DNA of 64,000 nucleotides, taken from Pectobacterium peruviense (GTDB lineage Bacteria; Pseudomonadota; Gammaproteobacteria; Enterobacterales; Enterobacteriaceae). A program made the position numbers and the translations under genes. The stretch covers positions 23,257 to 87,256 of the forward strand of contig NZ_LXFV01000030.1 in assembly GCF_002847345.1 (NCBI RefSeq), in the 5' to 3' direction. The notes below the pieces were generated by a model. The model did no database searches, was not told the DNA's origin, and saw only the letters and a list, made by a program, of their open reading frames with translations. Numbering within the stretch: the first letter of the stretch is position 1; every line of letters starts with the position of its first letter. Below, one piece after another: positions 48,622 through 59,962 of the stretch.

Positions 48622-49707
48622 TCATTTCGTTTCGGGGCTTTCAGCCGTATTGCTGACGGTCGGTAAAGCAGGATACAAGACCGGAGGATCCGTCTTAATG
48701 CTTAAACGCACCTGCTGTCCTGGTTCAAACCAGTTGCCGGTCTGCACCAGCAGCATCAGCTCTCCCAGCTTCACCCGATACAAATTTGACGTGCCCATAA
48801 ATAATCGATCTTCGATCGACGCCGGGCCATCGGGATCGAGCGCGAGCGCTACATCTGCCGGACGCACCATCCAATCGCACTGCGAATCGATCGACTGATT
48901 GAGCGGATGTGTCGCGTGGTGATCGCCCAATGGGCTCTGCCATTGATGGTCGCTCATAATTTTCACAGGCAAATAGTTCGTATTCCCCATAAAATCAGCC
49001 ACAAAGCGGCTGTTCGGGCGATGATACAGCTCGGATGGATAGCCCTGCTGCATGATCTTCCCTTCATCCAACAGAATCAGATGGTCGGCGCAGGCAAAGG
49101 CTTCCTCTCGGCTATGAGTGGCGAAAACCGCCGCGACATGACGCTGTTTGAGAACCTGCCGTAACTCGGTGATCAGGCGATAGCGAGTCTGGCTGTCCAG
49201 ACCTGGAAATGGCTCGTCCAGCAGCAATAGCTTTGGCTCACAGGCCAGCGCACGGGCAATCGCCAAACGCTGCTGCTGTTCATTAGATAACTCGTGTGGA
49301 TAACGCGCAGCGACATCATCCAACTGCAAGAGCGCCAGCATCTCCGCACAGATGGGCTTCACCTCGCTTTCCGGGCGGCCATATAAACCAAACGCAATAT
49401 TGCCTTCCACGGTGAGATGCGGAAAAAGCGCATAGTCCTGAAAAATCAGTCCAATCTGACGCAGTTCAGGCAAGACATATTCCTGCGGTGAGCTGACGGG
49501 CTCTCCCTCCAGCAAAATCTTGCCCTGAGTAATCGGCAGCAGGCCCGCAATCACCTGTAATAGCGCCGTTTTACCGCAGCCGTTCCTGCCCAGCAGACAG
49601 ATAGTCTCATCATCGCGCACGGCAAATGAGATGTTCTCCAGCACGGGAGACTGCTGCAACGTACAACTTACCGCCTGAACGCTCAGAATATCTATCGACG
49701 CGGCCAT
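48622..49707 (-). CDS. Iron(III)-type ABC transporter ATP-binding protein
   Basis: 361-residue ATPase of the FbpC/SfuC type. Walker A GRNGCGKTA and Walker B KLLLLDEPFPG are present; the signature is degenerate (LSNEQQQR instead of LSGGQ). A C-terminal TOBE-like regulatory domain follows from about 240. It lies 4 bp after the permease gene. The changed signature motif is also found in some FbpC-like proteins and need not abolish activity. Confidence 0.88.
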   Translation of the reverse strand: MAASIDILSVQAVSCTLQQSPVLENISFAVRDDETICLLGRNGCGKTALLQVIAGLLPITQGKILLEGEPVSSPQEYVLPELRQIGLIFQDYALFPHLTVEGNIAFGLYGRPESEVKPICAEMLALLQLDDVAARYPHELSNEQQQRLAIARALACEPKLLLLDEPFPGLDSQTRYRLITELRQVLKQRHVAAVFATHSREEAFACADHLILLDEGKIMQQGYPSELYHRPNSRFVADFMGNTNYLPVKIMSDHQWQSPLGDHHATHPLNQSIDSQCDWMVRPADVALALDPDGPASIEDRLFMGTSNLYRVKLGELMLLVQTGNWFEPGQQVRLSIKTDPPVLYPALPTVSNTAESPETK

Positions 49708-49711
49708 GTGA

Positions 49712-51397
49712 CTATCCTTTTATATTCAGTGCGCGATTTAGCCAGAAAACCGGTATCAGCCCTACCGCGACTAACATCAGCGCTGGAAAAGCCAATGACG
49801 CAATCTGCTCACTCGCCGTAAAGCGAAAAACATACGTTGCCAACGTATCAATCCCAAAAGGACGCAGCAGCAGCGAGATATTCAGCTCTTTCATACTTTC
49901 CGTGAAGATCAGCAACGCCCCGATGAACATGCTGCGACGCAACAGCGGAATATGTACGCGTGACCAACGGTTAAGGGGGGAAGCCCCCAGCACGAGACTC
50001 GCGCTATCCAGCGACCTTGGAATGGCTTCCATACTGCGCTCAAGACTGTCCAGCATCAGGCGGCCAAATTTAACGCTATAGGCAACAATGAGAATAAATA
50101 GCGACCCTGCCAGCAAAGCGTCCGCGCTGGGAAGCCCGGCAGCACTGGCAAACAGATTTATTCCGCTATCCACCAGCGACAGCAAGGTAAACAGCCCGAC
50201 GGCTAGTACCGCGCCAGGTAAGGCAAAACTCAGGCTAACCAGCCGAACCGGCGTCTGATTGGCGAACACGCCAGCCGTGCGTGTGTAGAAGATAAACGAC
50301 AGTGTCATTACCGTAATGATGATGGTCGCCGTGGCGGACGCCAACAGGCTATTCATCACCGCGTGGAGGAATGCCATATCCCATATCGACATCATGTGTC
50401 GGATAGCGAGAAAGAGTAAATATAGAACTGGCAACAGGAACGACAAACAAACAACGCCCCAGCAATAACAGCGAACCGCCCTGCTGCGCCAACCACTCAA
50501 TACAGGCGGCACCACCAGAGAGGAATTCGCTTGAGCTTGATAAATTTTCTGCTTCCGACGCCAGAGATTAACCAGAAACATCAACAGAAAGATCGCAGGC
50601 AGAATCAATACCCCAAGACGCGCGGCTGCCCCCAAATCGCCCTGTCCCTGCCAGATATCCAGCACCTGTGTTGTCATAGTTGGAATACCCAGATAAGACG
50701 CCGCACCATAATCACCCAGCGTCTCGACCACCACTAACGCACCGCCACAGGCAATCGCTGGCAATGCAATAGGCAAACATAAGCGACGGAATACCTGAAC
50801 GCGCGTCTGATTCAGTAAGCGAGCTGAATGAATCAGACTGGCAGGTTGTTTTACTAACGCTTCACGCACCAACAGGTAAATGTAGGGATACAACACCAGC
50901 GCCAGAACCAAACTCACACAGCCAAGTGAAACGGGTAGCCCAGCAACGTAGGATTCTCCCCACGGCGATGCTATCCGCAGCCCTTCTTCCCTTAACAACA
51001 GGAACAGGTGCCGTAACGCGTCGGTATAAAGGTAAGCGAGCAGGAAAGCGGGCATCGCAAGCGGCAGGCAAAGCGCCCATTGCAATACGCGATGGCCGGG
51101 AAAGCGGTACATGGCGATAAACCAGGCCGAAGGCAAGCCAAACAGTAGGCTGAAGAAAAGCGTCCCCATTACGATGGCCGCAGAATGTATCAGGTAGGTG
51201 GGTAAACCAATTTGCCACAGTTGGGTAAATCCCAGTCCGCTGGCAAAAAAAGCCTGATAAAAAACCGTCGCTAAAGGAAGCAGCAACAGTCCCGCCAACA
51301 ACCAACTACTGACGCGCCAGACACCGGAGATCATAGAATAAAAACTGTATTGGATGAGATCGCTGTTATTAATAACAGAGCCTGACAGCCGCGTCAT
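49712..51397 (-). CDS. Iron(III)-type ABC transporter permease (FbpB/SfuB-like)
   Basis: A 561-residue fused permease with two binding-protein-dependent transport domains, about 12 membrane spans and two EAA loops (SARLLNQTRVQVFRRLCLP; SASLVLGASPLNRWSRVHIP). It pairs with the ATPase downstream. No periplasmic iron-binding protein gene lies on either side. The start is unsure: ATG 51397 and ATG 51334 both lack a good ribosome binding site. A Fur-like box is at 51443-51460. Confidence 0.86.
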   Translation of the reverse strand: MTRLSGSVINNSDLIQYSFYSMISGVWRVSSWLLAGLLLLPLATVFYQAFFASGLGFTQLWQIGLPTYLIHSAAIVMGTLFFSLLFGLPSAWFIAMYRFPGHRVLQWALCLPLAMPAFLLAYLYTDALRHLFLLLREEGLRIASPWGESYVAGLPVSLGCVSLVLALVLYPYIYLLVREALVKQPASLIHSARLLNQTRVQVFRRLCLPIALPAIACGGALVVVETLGDYGAASYLGIPTMTTQVLDIWQGQGDLGAAARLGVLILPAIFLLMFLVNLWRRKQKIYQAQANSSLVVPPVLSGWRSRAVRCYCWGVVCLSFLLPVLYLLFLAIRHMMSIWDMAFLHAVMNSLLASATATIIITVMTLSFIFYTRTAGVFANQTPVRLVSLSFALPGAVLAVGLFTLLSLVDSGINLFASAAGLPSADALLAGSLFILIVAYSVKFGRLMLDSLERSMEAIPRSLDSASLVLGASPLNRWSRVHIPLLRRSMFIGALLIFTESMKELNISLLLRPFGIDTLATYVFRFTASEQIASLAFPALMLVAVGLIPVFWLNRALNIKG

Positions 51398-51442
51398 CGT
51401 ATCAAACAGCGATAAATAGGCTCTAATCCTACGATTAACCCA

Positions 51443-51460
51443 AGATGATTTTCATTACTT
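51443..51460. promoter_or_regulatory. Fur-like box upstream of the iron-type permease
   Basis: On the minus strand GTAATGAAAATCATCTTG, in which TAATGA-AATCAT matches the central Fur consensus. It lies 46 bases before ATG 51397. The surrounding 51398-51766 gap is AT-rich, contains a degenerate ERIC and no gene. Confidence 0.5.
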
Positions 51461-51544
51461 AGCATCGATAAAATAAATGTTAATTATTTCAAATAATTAC
51501 ACTCATTCGCTTTCCATCTTCTCAGTACTTATTTTTTATCACGA

Positions 51545-51682
51545 TCCCCTAAATAATTCGAGTTGTAGGGAAAAACGTGAGTATTTTTCACCACGTAAAG
51601 CCTAAGCCCGACAGGACGAGGTCCACGAATGAATAAAGTAACAAAACCAACGCCCATGCAGCTTGAAGAATAGCGGGGGATA
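51545..51682. repeat. ERIC-like element with replaced centre
   Basis: The ends match ERIC (CCCTAAATAATTCGAGTTGTAGG at the left is recognisable, AACCAACGCCCATGCAGCTTG at the right), but the conserved AGCTTACAT...AAGTGACT core is absent. About 70 unrelated bases replace it. A decayed or recombinant copy. Confidence 0.65.
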
Positions 51683-51766
51683 TCAGATGTTTCCCGTAAG
51701 AAAACTTGGAATCCCATGGGATATCTGTGATAACGTCATCTGACGATATTTGGAACAGGTTCAACC

Positions 51767-52114
51767 ATGAAAAACTCTGCGCTGGCTCTGCTCCTGCTAA
51801 GCCTGATGAGCTTCTCTTCCGCCAGCAAAGCGCTGAATGAATTTGAAGCGGAAGATCTGGCCGATCTGACCGCGATCTTTGTCTATCTGAAAAACCACTG
51901 TGGCTATCAAGACCTGCCGAATGAGCAAATTCGTCGGACGCTGGTTGCATTTGCTCAGCAGAATCGCTGGGATCTCAGCAACTACAACGCTTACGACATG
52001 ACGGCAATGGGTGAAGATAGCTATCGCGACCTCAGTAAAATCGCTATCCCGACACCGAAGAAATGTCAGTCTCTGGCTCGCAATTCACTTGGCTTGCTCT
52101 CCTACGCACAATAA
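51767..52114 (+). CDS. yacC: YacC family exported protein
   Basis: 115 residues, same length as E. coli YacC, with a signal peptide (about 1-22) and the characteristic EAEDLADLTAIFVYLKNHCGYQ and GEDSYRDLSKI. Two cysteines probably form a disulfide. Related in fold to small pilotin-like periplasmic proteins, but its function is not established. It precedes speE as in E. coli. Confidence 0.92.
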   Translation: MKNSALALLLLSLMSFSSASKALNEFEAEDLADLTAIFVYLKNHCGYQDLPNEQIRRTLVAFAQQNRWDLSNYNAYDMTAMGEDSYRDLSKIAIPTPKKCQSLARNSLGLLSYAQ

Positions 52115-52222
52115 TTCCTTTGCTCCTCCGCACTGACTGAAAGTTGACCGTGCAAGCGGCAAAAGAGTCGGCTATGATGGCGCGCCAATTTTCATGGCTG
52201 TTATCGCGGAGGAAGCCCTAAC

Positions 52223-53086
52223 ATGTCCCAGAAAGAAATTTGGTATGAAACCCTACATACCAACTTTGGCCAGTATTTTTCGGTTGATCGCGTGCTGTAT
52301 CACGAGAAGACCGATCATCAAGATCTCATCATCTTTGAAAACGACGCATTAGGCCGCGTGATGGCGCTTGATGGCGTGGTGCAAACTACCGAGCGCGATG
52401 AATTCATCTATCACGAAATGCTCACCCACGTTCCTCTTCTGTCGCATGGCAACGCCAAACGCGTACTGATTATCGGTGGCGGCGATGGCGGCATGCTGCG
52501 GGAAGTCAGCCGACACCGCGGTGTCGAGCAAATCACGATGGTGGAAATCGATGCTGGCGTGGTGGAATTCTGTCGCCAGTATTTGCCCAACCACAGTGCG
52601 GGTAGCTATGACGACCCGCGTTTTAAGCTGGTGATCGATGACGGTGTCAACTTCGTCAAACAGTGCAGCGAAAAGTTCGACGTCATAATTTCCGATTGCA
52701 CCGACCCTATCGGCCCCGGCGAAAGCCTGTTCACCTCAGATTTCTATCAGGGTTGCGCCCACTGCCTGAACGAAGGCGGGATCTTTGTCGCTCAGAATGG
52801 CGTGTGTTTCCTGCAACAGGATGAAGCCATCGGCAGCCATAAAAAACTCAGCCACTATTTCAATGATATCAGTTTTTATCAGGCGGCGATCCCGACTTAC
52901 TACGGCGGCATTATGACGTTCGCCTGGGCCAGCAATAATCCAGCGCTGCGCCAGATAGATGCCGCAACCCTGCGCCAGCGTTTCTCGCAATCCGGCATCA
53001 CCTGTCGCTATTACACGCCTGATGTTCACATCGGCAGCTTTGCCCTGCCACAGTATCTGTTGAGTGCGCTACAGAATGCGCAATAA
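52223..53086 (+). CDS. speE: Spermidine synthase
   Basis: Transfers aminopropyl from decarboxylated SAM to putrescine. 287 residues. The nucleotide-binding [11 protein letters not shown] and catalytic Asp in [10 protein letters not shown] are present. A very good GGAGGAAG ribosome binding site precedes the ATG. speD follows 45 bp later, forming the speED operon. Confidence 0.97.
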   Translation: MSQKEIWYETLHTNFGQYFSVDRVLYHEKTDHQDLIIFENDALGRVMALDGVVQTTERDEFIYHEMLTHVPLLSHGNAKRVLIIGGGDGGMLREVSRHRGVEQITMVEIDAGVVEFCRQYLPNHSAGSYDDPRFKLVIDDGVNFVKQCSEKFDVIISDCTDPIGPGESLFTSDFYQGCAHCLNEGGIFVAQNGVCFLQQDEAIGSHKKLSHYFNDISFYQAAIPTYYGGIMTFAWASNNPALRQIDAATLRQRFSQSGITCRYYTPDVHIGSFALPQYLLSALQNAQ

Positions 53087-53131
53087 CGCATCACTTAAGG
53101 TAATCACACAATCACAAGGGGGTGACGTAAA

Positions 53132-53926
53132 TTGCACAAGCTGAAGCTACACGGCTTTAACAACCTGACGAAAAGCCTGAGTTTTTGTATCTACGATATC
53201 TGTTACACCAAAACGGCCGACGATCGTGATGGTTATATCGCCTATATCGATGAGCAATATAATGCTAACCGTTTAACAGAGATCCTCACTGAAACCTGCT
53301 CAATTATCGGTGCCAACGTCCTTAACATCGCGCGTCAAGACTATGACCCACAAGGCGCTAGCGTAACCATTCTGGTCAGCGAAGAACCTATCGATCCGCG
53401 TGACGTGGACACCTCAGAACACCCAGGGCCGCTGCCCAACTCCGTCGTTGCGCATCTGGATAAAAGCCATATCTGCGTTCATACCTACCCGGAAAGCCAC
53501 CCCGAAGGTGGGCTTTGCACCTTCCGCGCAGATATCGAAGTTTCTACCTGTGGCGTAATCTCACCGCTGAAAGCGCTGAACTACCTCATCCACCAGCTTG
53601 AATCAGATATTGTGACCATTGACTATCGCGTGCGGGGATTCACTCGTGATGTTAATGGCATAAAGCATTTTATCGACCATCAAATCAACTCAGTCCAAAA
53701 CTTCATGTCCGAGGATATTAAATCGCTCTATCACATGATGGACGTGAACGTGTATCAGGAAAATATCTTTCATACCAAGATGTTATTGAAAGATTTCGAC
53801 CTCAAGCATTACCTGTTCAACGTCAGCCCTGAGGAACTCAGCGCTGCCGAGCGGAAAAGAATCACCGATCTGCTGTATCACGAAATGCAGGAAATCTATT
53901 ACGGCAGAAACCTGCCCGTTCTGTAA
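53132..53926 (+). CDS. speD: S-adenosylmethionine decarboxylase proenzyme
   Basis: Supplies decarboxylated SAM to SpeE. 264 residues, matching E. coli. Self-cleavage before the Ser of [15 protein letters not shown] gives the pyruvoyl cofactor (about Ser112). It starts with TTG, preceded by AAGGGGGTGA, since no ATG fits the conserved N-terminus [13 protein letters not shown]. Confidence 0.96.
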   Translation: MHKLKLHGFNNLTKSLSFCIYDICYTKTADDRDGYIAYIDEQYNANRLTEILTETCSIIGANVLNIARQDYDPQGASVTILVSEEPIDPRDVDTSEHPGPLPNSVVAHLDKSHICVHTYPESHPEGGLCTFRADIEVSTCGVISPLKALNYLIHQLESDIVTIDYRVRGFTRDVNGIKHFIDHQINSVQNFMSEDIKSLYHMMDVNVYQENIFHTKMLLKDFDLKHYLFNVSPEELSAAERKRITDLLYHEMQEIYYGRNLPVL

Positions 53927-54365
53927 TCGACCGCCAAAGGCAGCCGTTGCTGCCTGATACTGCTGACAAAGCCTGCCGTGCGGTAATAACGGATAGATCG
54001 TAAAGACGCTGTAAATACATCCCTTTACGCTCGAGCCGCGACCTCCTTGTCGCGGACGCTTTACTCTTCTATTCCGTTACTACCGTTTTCGTTCGGTAAA
54101 TAAGTTTGTCGACAGCCTTTGGTAAATAGATCTCCTGAGACATCCGCGGCTATCAGACATTGTCATCGGCCAGAATTACGGTTTTATTCTGATCGAGCAA
54201 AAGTCGTCCTTTCCATTTCCCCCTCCTTCCCTTTTCGTTTTTTCGCACACTATTTCGTCAAGAATGATGTGCATCACATTTATTTCTTTCTGCATTTTTT
54301 ACTTGCATTCTCTAACGGCCTTGCCACATCTGGGTTCGCGTTAATTTAGATAAGGCCAACTAAAA

Positions 54366-54381
54366 ATCATATATCTTGTGT
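54366..54381. promoter_or_regulatory. NrdR-like box, distal
   Basis: ATCATATATCTTGTGT matches the NrdR palindrome ACACTATATATTGTGT at 12 of 16 positions. Located upstream of nrdHIEF, where NrdR repression is usual in enterobacteria. Confidence 0.55.
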
Positions 54382-54405
54382 GGTTGAAATTTTAAATGCC
54401 TACAT

Positions 54406-54421
54406 CTAGTATTCCTTGTGT
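54406..54421. promoter_or_regulatory. NrdR-like box, proximal
   Basis: CTAGTATTCCTTGTGT, a weaker match (10 of 16), 40 bp downstream of the first box. Both share CTTGTGTGG. Paired boxes spaced by whole helical turns are typical of NrdR targets. Confidence 0.45.
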
Positions 54422-54527
54422 GGCACTCGCGTAACGGGTCGCTACCCAGTGGATCGGTTCGGGTGAACACGCCCTGAAGATAGCCGCTCCGACATACTTT
54501 TTTCACGCCAAAGGGTAAATACGAATC

Positions 54528-54767
54528 ATGCGTATTACTATTTTCACTAAGCCAGATTGTGTTCAATGCAACGCCACATGTCGTGCGCTGGATAAGCAGG
54601 GAATTAACTATCAACTAGTGGACTTAACTGAAGATGAACAGGCGTTACAGCAGGTAAGAGCGTTGGGCTATCAGCAGGTGCCCGTCGTGATGACGGCCAA
54701 TGACCATTGGAGCGGCTTCCGCCCAGATAAGATCAGTACTCTGAACGCCGCCCTGCAATTGCAGTAA
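54528..54767 (+). CDS. nrdH: Glutaredoxin-like protein NrdH
   Basis: 79-residue thioredoxin-fold electron donor for NrdEF. Redox motif CVQC (residues 11-14) and the NrdH-specific WSGFRPD near the C-terminus are present. First gene of nrdHIEF; nrdI follows 10 bp later. Confidence 0.95.
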   Translation: MRITIFTKPDCVQCNATCRALDKQGINYQLVDLTEDEQALQQVRALGYQQVPVVMTANDHWSGFRPDKISTLNAALQLQ

Positions 54768-54777
54768 GGGAGGCGCT

Positions 54778-55185
54778 ATGAACCCGCTGGTCTATTTCTC
54801 CAGCCAGTCGGAAAACACGCATCGCTTCATTTCCAGGGTTGGTTTACCCGCCCTGAGAATTCCGATAGCGACAGAACGGCCTGCATTGAAAGTTGATCGC
54901 CCCTATATTCTGGTTGTCCCCAGCTACGGCGGAGGCAGCACGAAAGGGGCTGTGCCGCGTCAGGTCATCATCTTTCTCAACGATCCGCACAATCGCGCTT
55001 ACCTGCGCGGCGTGATTGCCGCAGGCAATACCAATTTCGGTGCAGCGTACTGCATCGCCGGTGACATCATCGCGCAGAAATGTCAGGTGCCCTACCTGTA
55101 CCGCTTTGAATTGCTAGGCACAGCAGAAGACGTTGCAAATGTGCGTAAGGGAGTAACTGAATTTTGGCAACAACAGACCACGTGA
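54778..55185 (+). CDS. nrdI: Flavodoxin-like protein NrdI
   Basis: 135-residue flavoprotein that generates the oxidant for the Mn(III)2-tyrosyl cofactor of NrdF. It begins [13 protein letters not shown] (FMN phosphate loop) with VPSYGGG and AAGNTNFG flavin-binding segments. AAGGGAGG precedes the ATG. Its 3' end overlaps the nrdE start by 22 bp. Confidence 0.95.
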   Translation: MNPLVYFSSQSENTHRFISRVGLPALRIPIATERPALKVDRPYILVVPSYGGGSTKGAVPRQVIIFLNDPHNRAYLRGVIAAGNTNFGAAYCIAGDIIAQKCQVPYLYRFELLGTAEDVANVRKGVTEFWQQQTT

Positions 55186-57329
55186 GTGCAAAGGCAACCA
55201 AGGCCGAAGCGGAAGCCTACTCGCTCGATTACCATGCGCTGAATGCCATGCTGAACCTCTACGACGCGGAGGGAAATATCCAGTTCGAGATGGATAAGCT
55301 CGCGGCACGCCGTTATTTCCTACAGCATGTGAACCAGAACACCGTGTTTTTCCACAATCTGGAAGAAAAACTGCGTTATCTGGTTGAAGAAGGCTACTAC
55401 GAAGCGGACGTGTTGGATCAATACAGCTTCGATTTCATCAAGAGCCTTTTCCAGCAGGCTTACGCTCACAAGTTTCGCTTTCAAACCTTTCTGGGCGCAT
55501 TCAAGTACTACACCGGCTATACGCTCAAAACCTTTGATGGCAAACGCTATCTGGAACGCTATGAAGATCGTGTCTGCCTCGTAGCACTCGCCCTCGCCAA
55601 AGGGGACACCGTACTAGCTAGCGCACTGGTCGACGAGATCATAAGCGGGCGCTTCCAGCCTGCCACACCCACGTTCCTCAACTGCGGTAAAAAGCAGCGC
55701 GGTGAATTGGTCTCCTGCTTCCTGCTCCGTATTGAAGACAATATGGAGTCGATTGGTCGAGCAATTAACTCCGCACTTCAGCTCTCAAAACGCGGCGGCG
55801 GCGTAGCCTTCATGCTCAGCAACATCCGCGAAACCGGCGCACCAATCAAGCGTATCGAAAATCAGTCGTCCGGCATTATTCCTATTATGAAAATGCTGGA
55901 AGACGCGTTCTCCTACGCTAACCAGCTTGGCGCGCGTCAGGGCGCTGGCGCAGTGTATCTCAACGCCCATCACCCAGATATTCTGCGTTTTCTGGATACC
56001 AAGCGGGAAAATGCCGATGAGAAAATCCGTATCAAGACGCTGTCCTTGGGTGTAGTCATCCCCGATATCACGTTCCAACTCGCCAAGAATAATCAGGTGA
56101 TGTACCTGTTCTCACCTTATGATGTCGAGCAGGTATACGGGGTGCCGCTGTCGGAAATTAGCGTGACCGAAAAATACCACGAGATGGTCAACGACAAACG
56201 CATCCGTAAATCCCAAATCAAGGCCCGTGAGTTCTTCCAAATTCTCGCCGAAATCCAGTTCGAATCCGGTTATCCCTACATGATGTTTGAGGATACGGTG
56301 AATCGCGCGAATCCGATTCACGGCCGCATCAATATGAGCAACCTGTGTTCTGAGATTTTGCAGGTCAATGATGCCAGTCTGTACGACGACGATCTCGGCT
56401 ATCGCCATATTGGCAAAGACATCTCCTGCAACCTCGGTTCGATGAATATCGCCAATGCGATGGCATCGCCTGATTTCGGCCAGACGGTTGAAATGGCGAT
56501 CCGCGCACTGACCGCCGTTTCCGATATGAGCCACATCAGTTCTGTGCCGTCTATCGAAAAAGGCAACGACGAATCGCACGCCATTGGCTTAGGCCAGATG
56601 AATCTGCACGGCTACCTGGCGAAAGAGCGTATTTTTTACGGCACAGAAGAAGCCATCGATTTCACCAATATCTATTTCTACACTGTCGCTTTCCACGCGA
56701 TTCGGGCATCGAATACGCTAGCGATAGAGCGTAATCAGCGCTTCTCAGGCTTTGAGCTCTCCAAATACGCCACAGGCGAGTATTTTGATAAATACATCGA
56801 ACAGCAGTGGGAACCAACGACAGACCGCGCACGTGAGCTGTTTGAACAGGCTGGCATCCACATTCCCAACCAGCAGGACTGGGCAGCGCTGCGCGAATCC
56901 GTGATTGCACACGGTATTTATAATCAGAACTTGCAGGCTGTTCCGCCGACTGGTTCGATTTCGTATATCAACCACTCGACATCCAGCATCCACCCGATTG
57001 TGTCACGCATCGAAATTCGTAAAGAGGGCAAGATTGGTCGCGTCTACTACCCTGCCCCTTACATGAACAACGACAACCTGGAGTATTACCAGGACGCCTA
57101 TGAGATCGGGCCGCAGAAGATCATCGACACCTACGCCGCCGCAACGCAGCACGTCGATCAGGGGCTGTCGCTGACGCTATTTTTCCGCGATACCGCCACC
57201 ACGCGTGACATCAATAAAGCGCAGATCTATGCCTGGACTAAGGGCATTAAAACTATTTATTACATTCGCATACGGCAAATGGCGCTGGAAGGCACCGAAG
57301 TTCAGGGCTGTGTGTCCTGTGCGCTATAA
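55164..57329 (+). CDS. nrdE: Class Ib ribonucleotide reductase alpha subunit NrdE
   Basis: Catalytic subunit reducing ribonucleoside diphosphates. About 721 residues. Active-site regions [17 protein letters not shown] and [15 protein letters not shown], and the C-terminal redox pair CVSC, are present; the N-terminal ATP-cone is lacking as expected for class Ib. It starts with TTG (ATTDHVSAK aligns with E. coli MATTTAE), preceded by AAGGGAG within nrdI. Confidence 0.95.
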   Translation: MATTDHVSAKATKAEAEAYSLDYHALNAMLNLYDAEGNIQFEMDKLAARRYFLQHVNQNTVFFHNLEEKLRYLVEEGYYEADVLDQYSFDFIKSLFQQAYAHKFRFQTFLGAFKYYTGYTLKTFDGKRYLERYEDRVCLVALALAKGDTVLASALVDEIISGRFQPATPTFLNCGKKQRGELVSCFLLRIEDNMESIGRAINSALQLSKRGGGVAFMLSNIRETGAPIKRIENQSSGIIPIMKMLEDAFSYANQLGARQGAGAVYLNAHHPDILRFLDTKRENADEKIRIKTLSLGVVIPDITFQLAKNNQVMYLFSPYDVEQVYGVPLSEISVTEKYHEMVNDKRIRKSQIKAREFFQILAEIQFESGYPYMMFEDTVNRANPIHGRINMSNLCSEILQVNDASLYDDDLGYRHIGKDISCNLGSMNIANAMASPDFGQTVEMAIRALTAVSDMSHISSVPSIEKGNDESHAIGLGQMNLHGYLAKERIFYGTEEAIDFTNIYFYTVAFHAIRASNTLAIERNQRFSGFELSKYATGEYFDKYIEQQWEPTTDRARELFEQAGIHIPNQQDWAALRESVIAHGIYNQNLQAVPPTGSISYINHSTSSIHPIVSRIEIRKEGKIGRVYYPAPYMNNDNLEYYQDAYEIGPQKIIDTYAAATQHVDQGLSLTLFFRDTATTRDINKAQIYAWTKGIKTIYYIRIRQMALEGTEVQGCVSCAL

Positions 57330-58316
<987 letters not shown>

Positions 58317-58317
58317 A

Positions 58318-58351
58318 AAAATGGCCACCGCGTTCTGCGGTGGCCATTTTT
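58318..58351 (+). terminator. Terminator of nrdHIEF
   Basis: 11-bp stem ATGGCCACCGC/GCGGTGGCCAT with a 5-base loop, followed by a T run. It starts one base after the nrdF stop codon. Confidence 0.9.
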
Positions 58352-58395
58352 CTACAAGCTATTTTCTACAGCTCTTTTTTATAAGGGCTATAAAT

Positions 58396-58427
58396 GAAAA
58401 AACCCTGAATCATTGCTGATTCAGGGT
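58396..58427 (-). terminator. Terminator of tRNA-Asp
   Basis: On the minus strand a perfect 11-bp stem ACCCTGAATCA/TGATTCAGGGT, then six T bases. It lies 11 bases beyond the tRNA 3' end. Confidence 0.88.
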
Positions 58428-58437
58428 CTCCAATAAG

Positions 58438-58514
58438 TGGCGGAACGGACGGGGCTCGAACCCGCGACCCCCTGCGTGACAGGCAGGTATTCTAACCAAC
58501 TGAACTACCGCTCC
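58438..58514 (-). tRNA. aspV: tRNA-Asp (anticodon GTC)
   Basis: 77 nt on the minus strand, starts GGAGCGGTAGTTCAGTTGG, anticodon loop CTGTCAC and encoded CCA. Next to dnaQ, as is aspV in E. coli. Confidence 0.97.
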
Positions 58515-58685
58515 ACTCGTGCTCACTGAGCGGGATGAATACTAAGATGATGGCACTATTACGTCAATGCTTTTTATAACTAACCGTTTCTATTTGTTTA
58601 TAATTTCATCTTACTGACTATTTTCTCACCCAAGACATCATCAAACAATCCGTTTTGCTACGCAAAGGGCAACACTTCAGCGACG

Positions 58686-59423
58686 TTATTCTGTCCGCCA
58701 CAGGCAACTACCGCCTTTTTTAGCAACCAAATCCAGACGTTGTTCATGCGCGAGCAGCTCTGTTTCATCAGCGTAAAGCACCTTTAACGCCGATTGAGGG
58801 CGGACAATCCTCTGGATAGTTTCATTATTCTCATTCTGCCGCTGCGCTTCACCTTCCATCGAAAAAGTCAGAGAAGTTTGACCACCGGTCATCGCCAGAT
58901 AAACTTCTGCCAGAATTTCGGCATCGAGCAATGCGCCGTGCAACGTACGCTTGCTGTTGTCTATCAAATAGCGATCGCAGAGCGCATCCAAGCTGTTACG
59001 CTTACCGGGAAAGATCTTCCGCGCCATAAACAGGCTATCGGTGATCTTACAGAATGTCTCTGTCTTGGGAATATCCCGATTCAGCAACCGAGATTCGTAA
59101 TCCATAAAGCCGATATCAAACGTCGCGTTATGAATGACCAATTCCGCGCCACGGATAAAATCGAGAAAATCATCTGCAATATCAGCATACGTCGGTTTAT
59201 CAGCAAGAAACTCATCGCTGATACCATGTATGTTATAGGCTTCTGGATCCACTAAACGATCGGGTTTGATGTAGACGTGAAAATGACGGCCAGTCAGGCG
59301 GCGGTTAATCACTTCGACCGCACCGATCTCGATAATTTTATGCCCTTCGTAGTGAACCCCCAGCTTATTCATACCGGTGGTTTCTGTATCCAGGACGATT
59401 TGTCGCGTAATTTCAGTGCTCAT
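58686..59423 (-). CDS. dnaQ: DNA polymerase III epsilon subunit (proofreading exonuclease)
   Basis: 3'-5' proofreading subunit of the replicase. 245 residues. Exo I is DTETTG (Asp12, Glu14), Exo [14 protein letters not shown] and Exo [17 protein letters not shown]. The C-terminal region that binds the alpha subunit follows. It is divergent from rnhA with only 55 bp between starts, as in E. coli, so the promoters overlap. Confidence 0.96.
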   Translation of the reverse strand: MSTEITRQIVLDTETTGMNKLGVHYEGHKIIEIGAVEVINRRLTGRHFHVYIKPDRLVDPEAYNIHGISDEFLADKPTYADIADDFLDFIRGAELVIHNATFDIGFMDYESRLLNRDIPKTETFCKITDSLFMARKIFPGKRNSLDALCDRYLIDNSKRTLHGALLDAEILAEVYLAMTGGQTSLTFSMEGEAQRQNENNETIQRIVRPQSALKVLYADETELLAHEQRLDLVAKKGGSCLWRTE

Positions 59424-59478
59424 CGTTTTCGTTTATGTCAGACTTGCCGTTTTTACCATGAGGGAGAGTCTACCAGAG

Positions 59479-59943
59479 ATGCGCAAACAGGTAGAAATTT
59501 TCACCGACGGATCTTGCCTCGGTAATCCCGGCCCCGGCGGTTATGGCGCCCTGCTGCGCTACAAGCAGCACGAAAAAGCATTGAGTGCTGGTTATCGTCT
59601 TACGACGAATAACAGGATGGAGTTGATGGCCGCAATTGCAGCGCTTGAAACACTGACTACCGACTGTGACGTCGTACTCAGCACAGACAGTCAATATGTT
59701 CGTCAGGGAATCACCAGTTGGATTCATAACTGGAAAAAACGTGGTTGGAAAACAGCCGACAAAAAGCCTGTCAAAAATGTCGATCTCTGGAAAAGGCTGG
59801 ATAGCGCGATTCAGCGCCATTCCGTGCGCTGGGAATGGGTAAAAGGGCACGCGGGTCACCCAGAAAACGAGCGCTGCGATGAACTCGCTCGCGCTGCCGC
59901 CAGTGCGCCAACGCTTGATGACACCGGTTATCAGGCTGAGTAA
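59479..59943 (+). CDS. rnhA: Ribonuclease HI
   Basis: Degrades RNA in RNA-DNA hybrids. 154 residues. Catalytic Asp10, Glu48, Asp70 and Asp134 are all visible, and the basic handle [20 protein letters not shown] is intact. ATG 59479 ([12 protein letters not shown]) is chosen by alignment; an open frame extends upstream into dnaQ but has no support. Confidence 0.97.
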   Translation: MRKQVEIFTDGSCLGNPGPGGYGALLRYKQHEKALSAGYRLTTNNRMELMAAIAALETLTTDCDVVLSTDSQYVRQGITSWIHNWKKRGWKTADKKPVKNVDLWKRLDSAIQRHSVRWEWVKGHAGHPENERCDELARAAASAPTLDDTGYQAE

Positions 59944-59962
59944 ATCACCTTAGCCGTCCACC

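Larger units (their letters stand above)
53927..54527. other. 601-base gap between speD and nrdH
   Basis: No convincing gene. The left part has an AGGCAGC/GCTGCCT hairpin just after speD (53938-53955) and a CCGCGAC/GTCGCGG hairpin at 54036-54055 whose minus-strand loop is AAGGAG. The right part is AT-rich and holds two NrdR-like boxes and the nrdH leader. Confidence 0.6.

Noticed and set aside
48622..49707. Degenerate ABC signature taken as evidence of a dead ATPase
   Set aside because: Walker A and B are intact and variant signatures occur in working FbpC-like proteins, so it is kept as a CDS.
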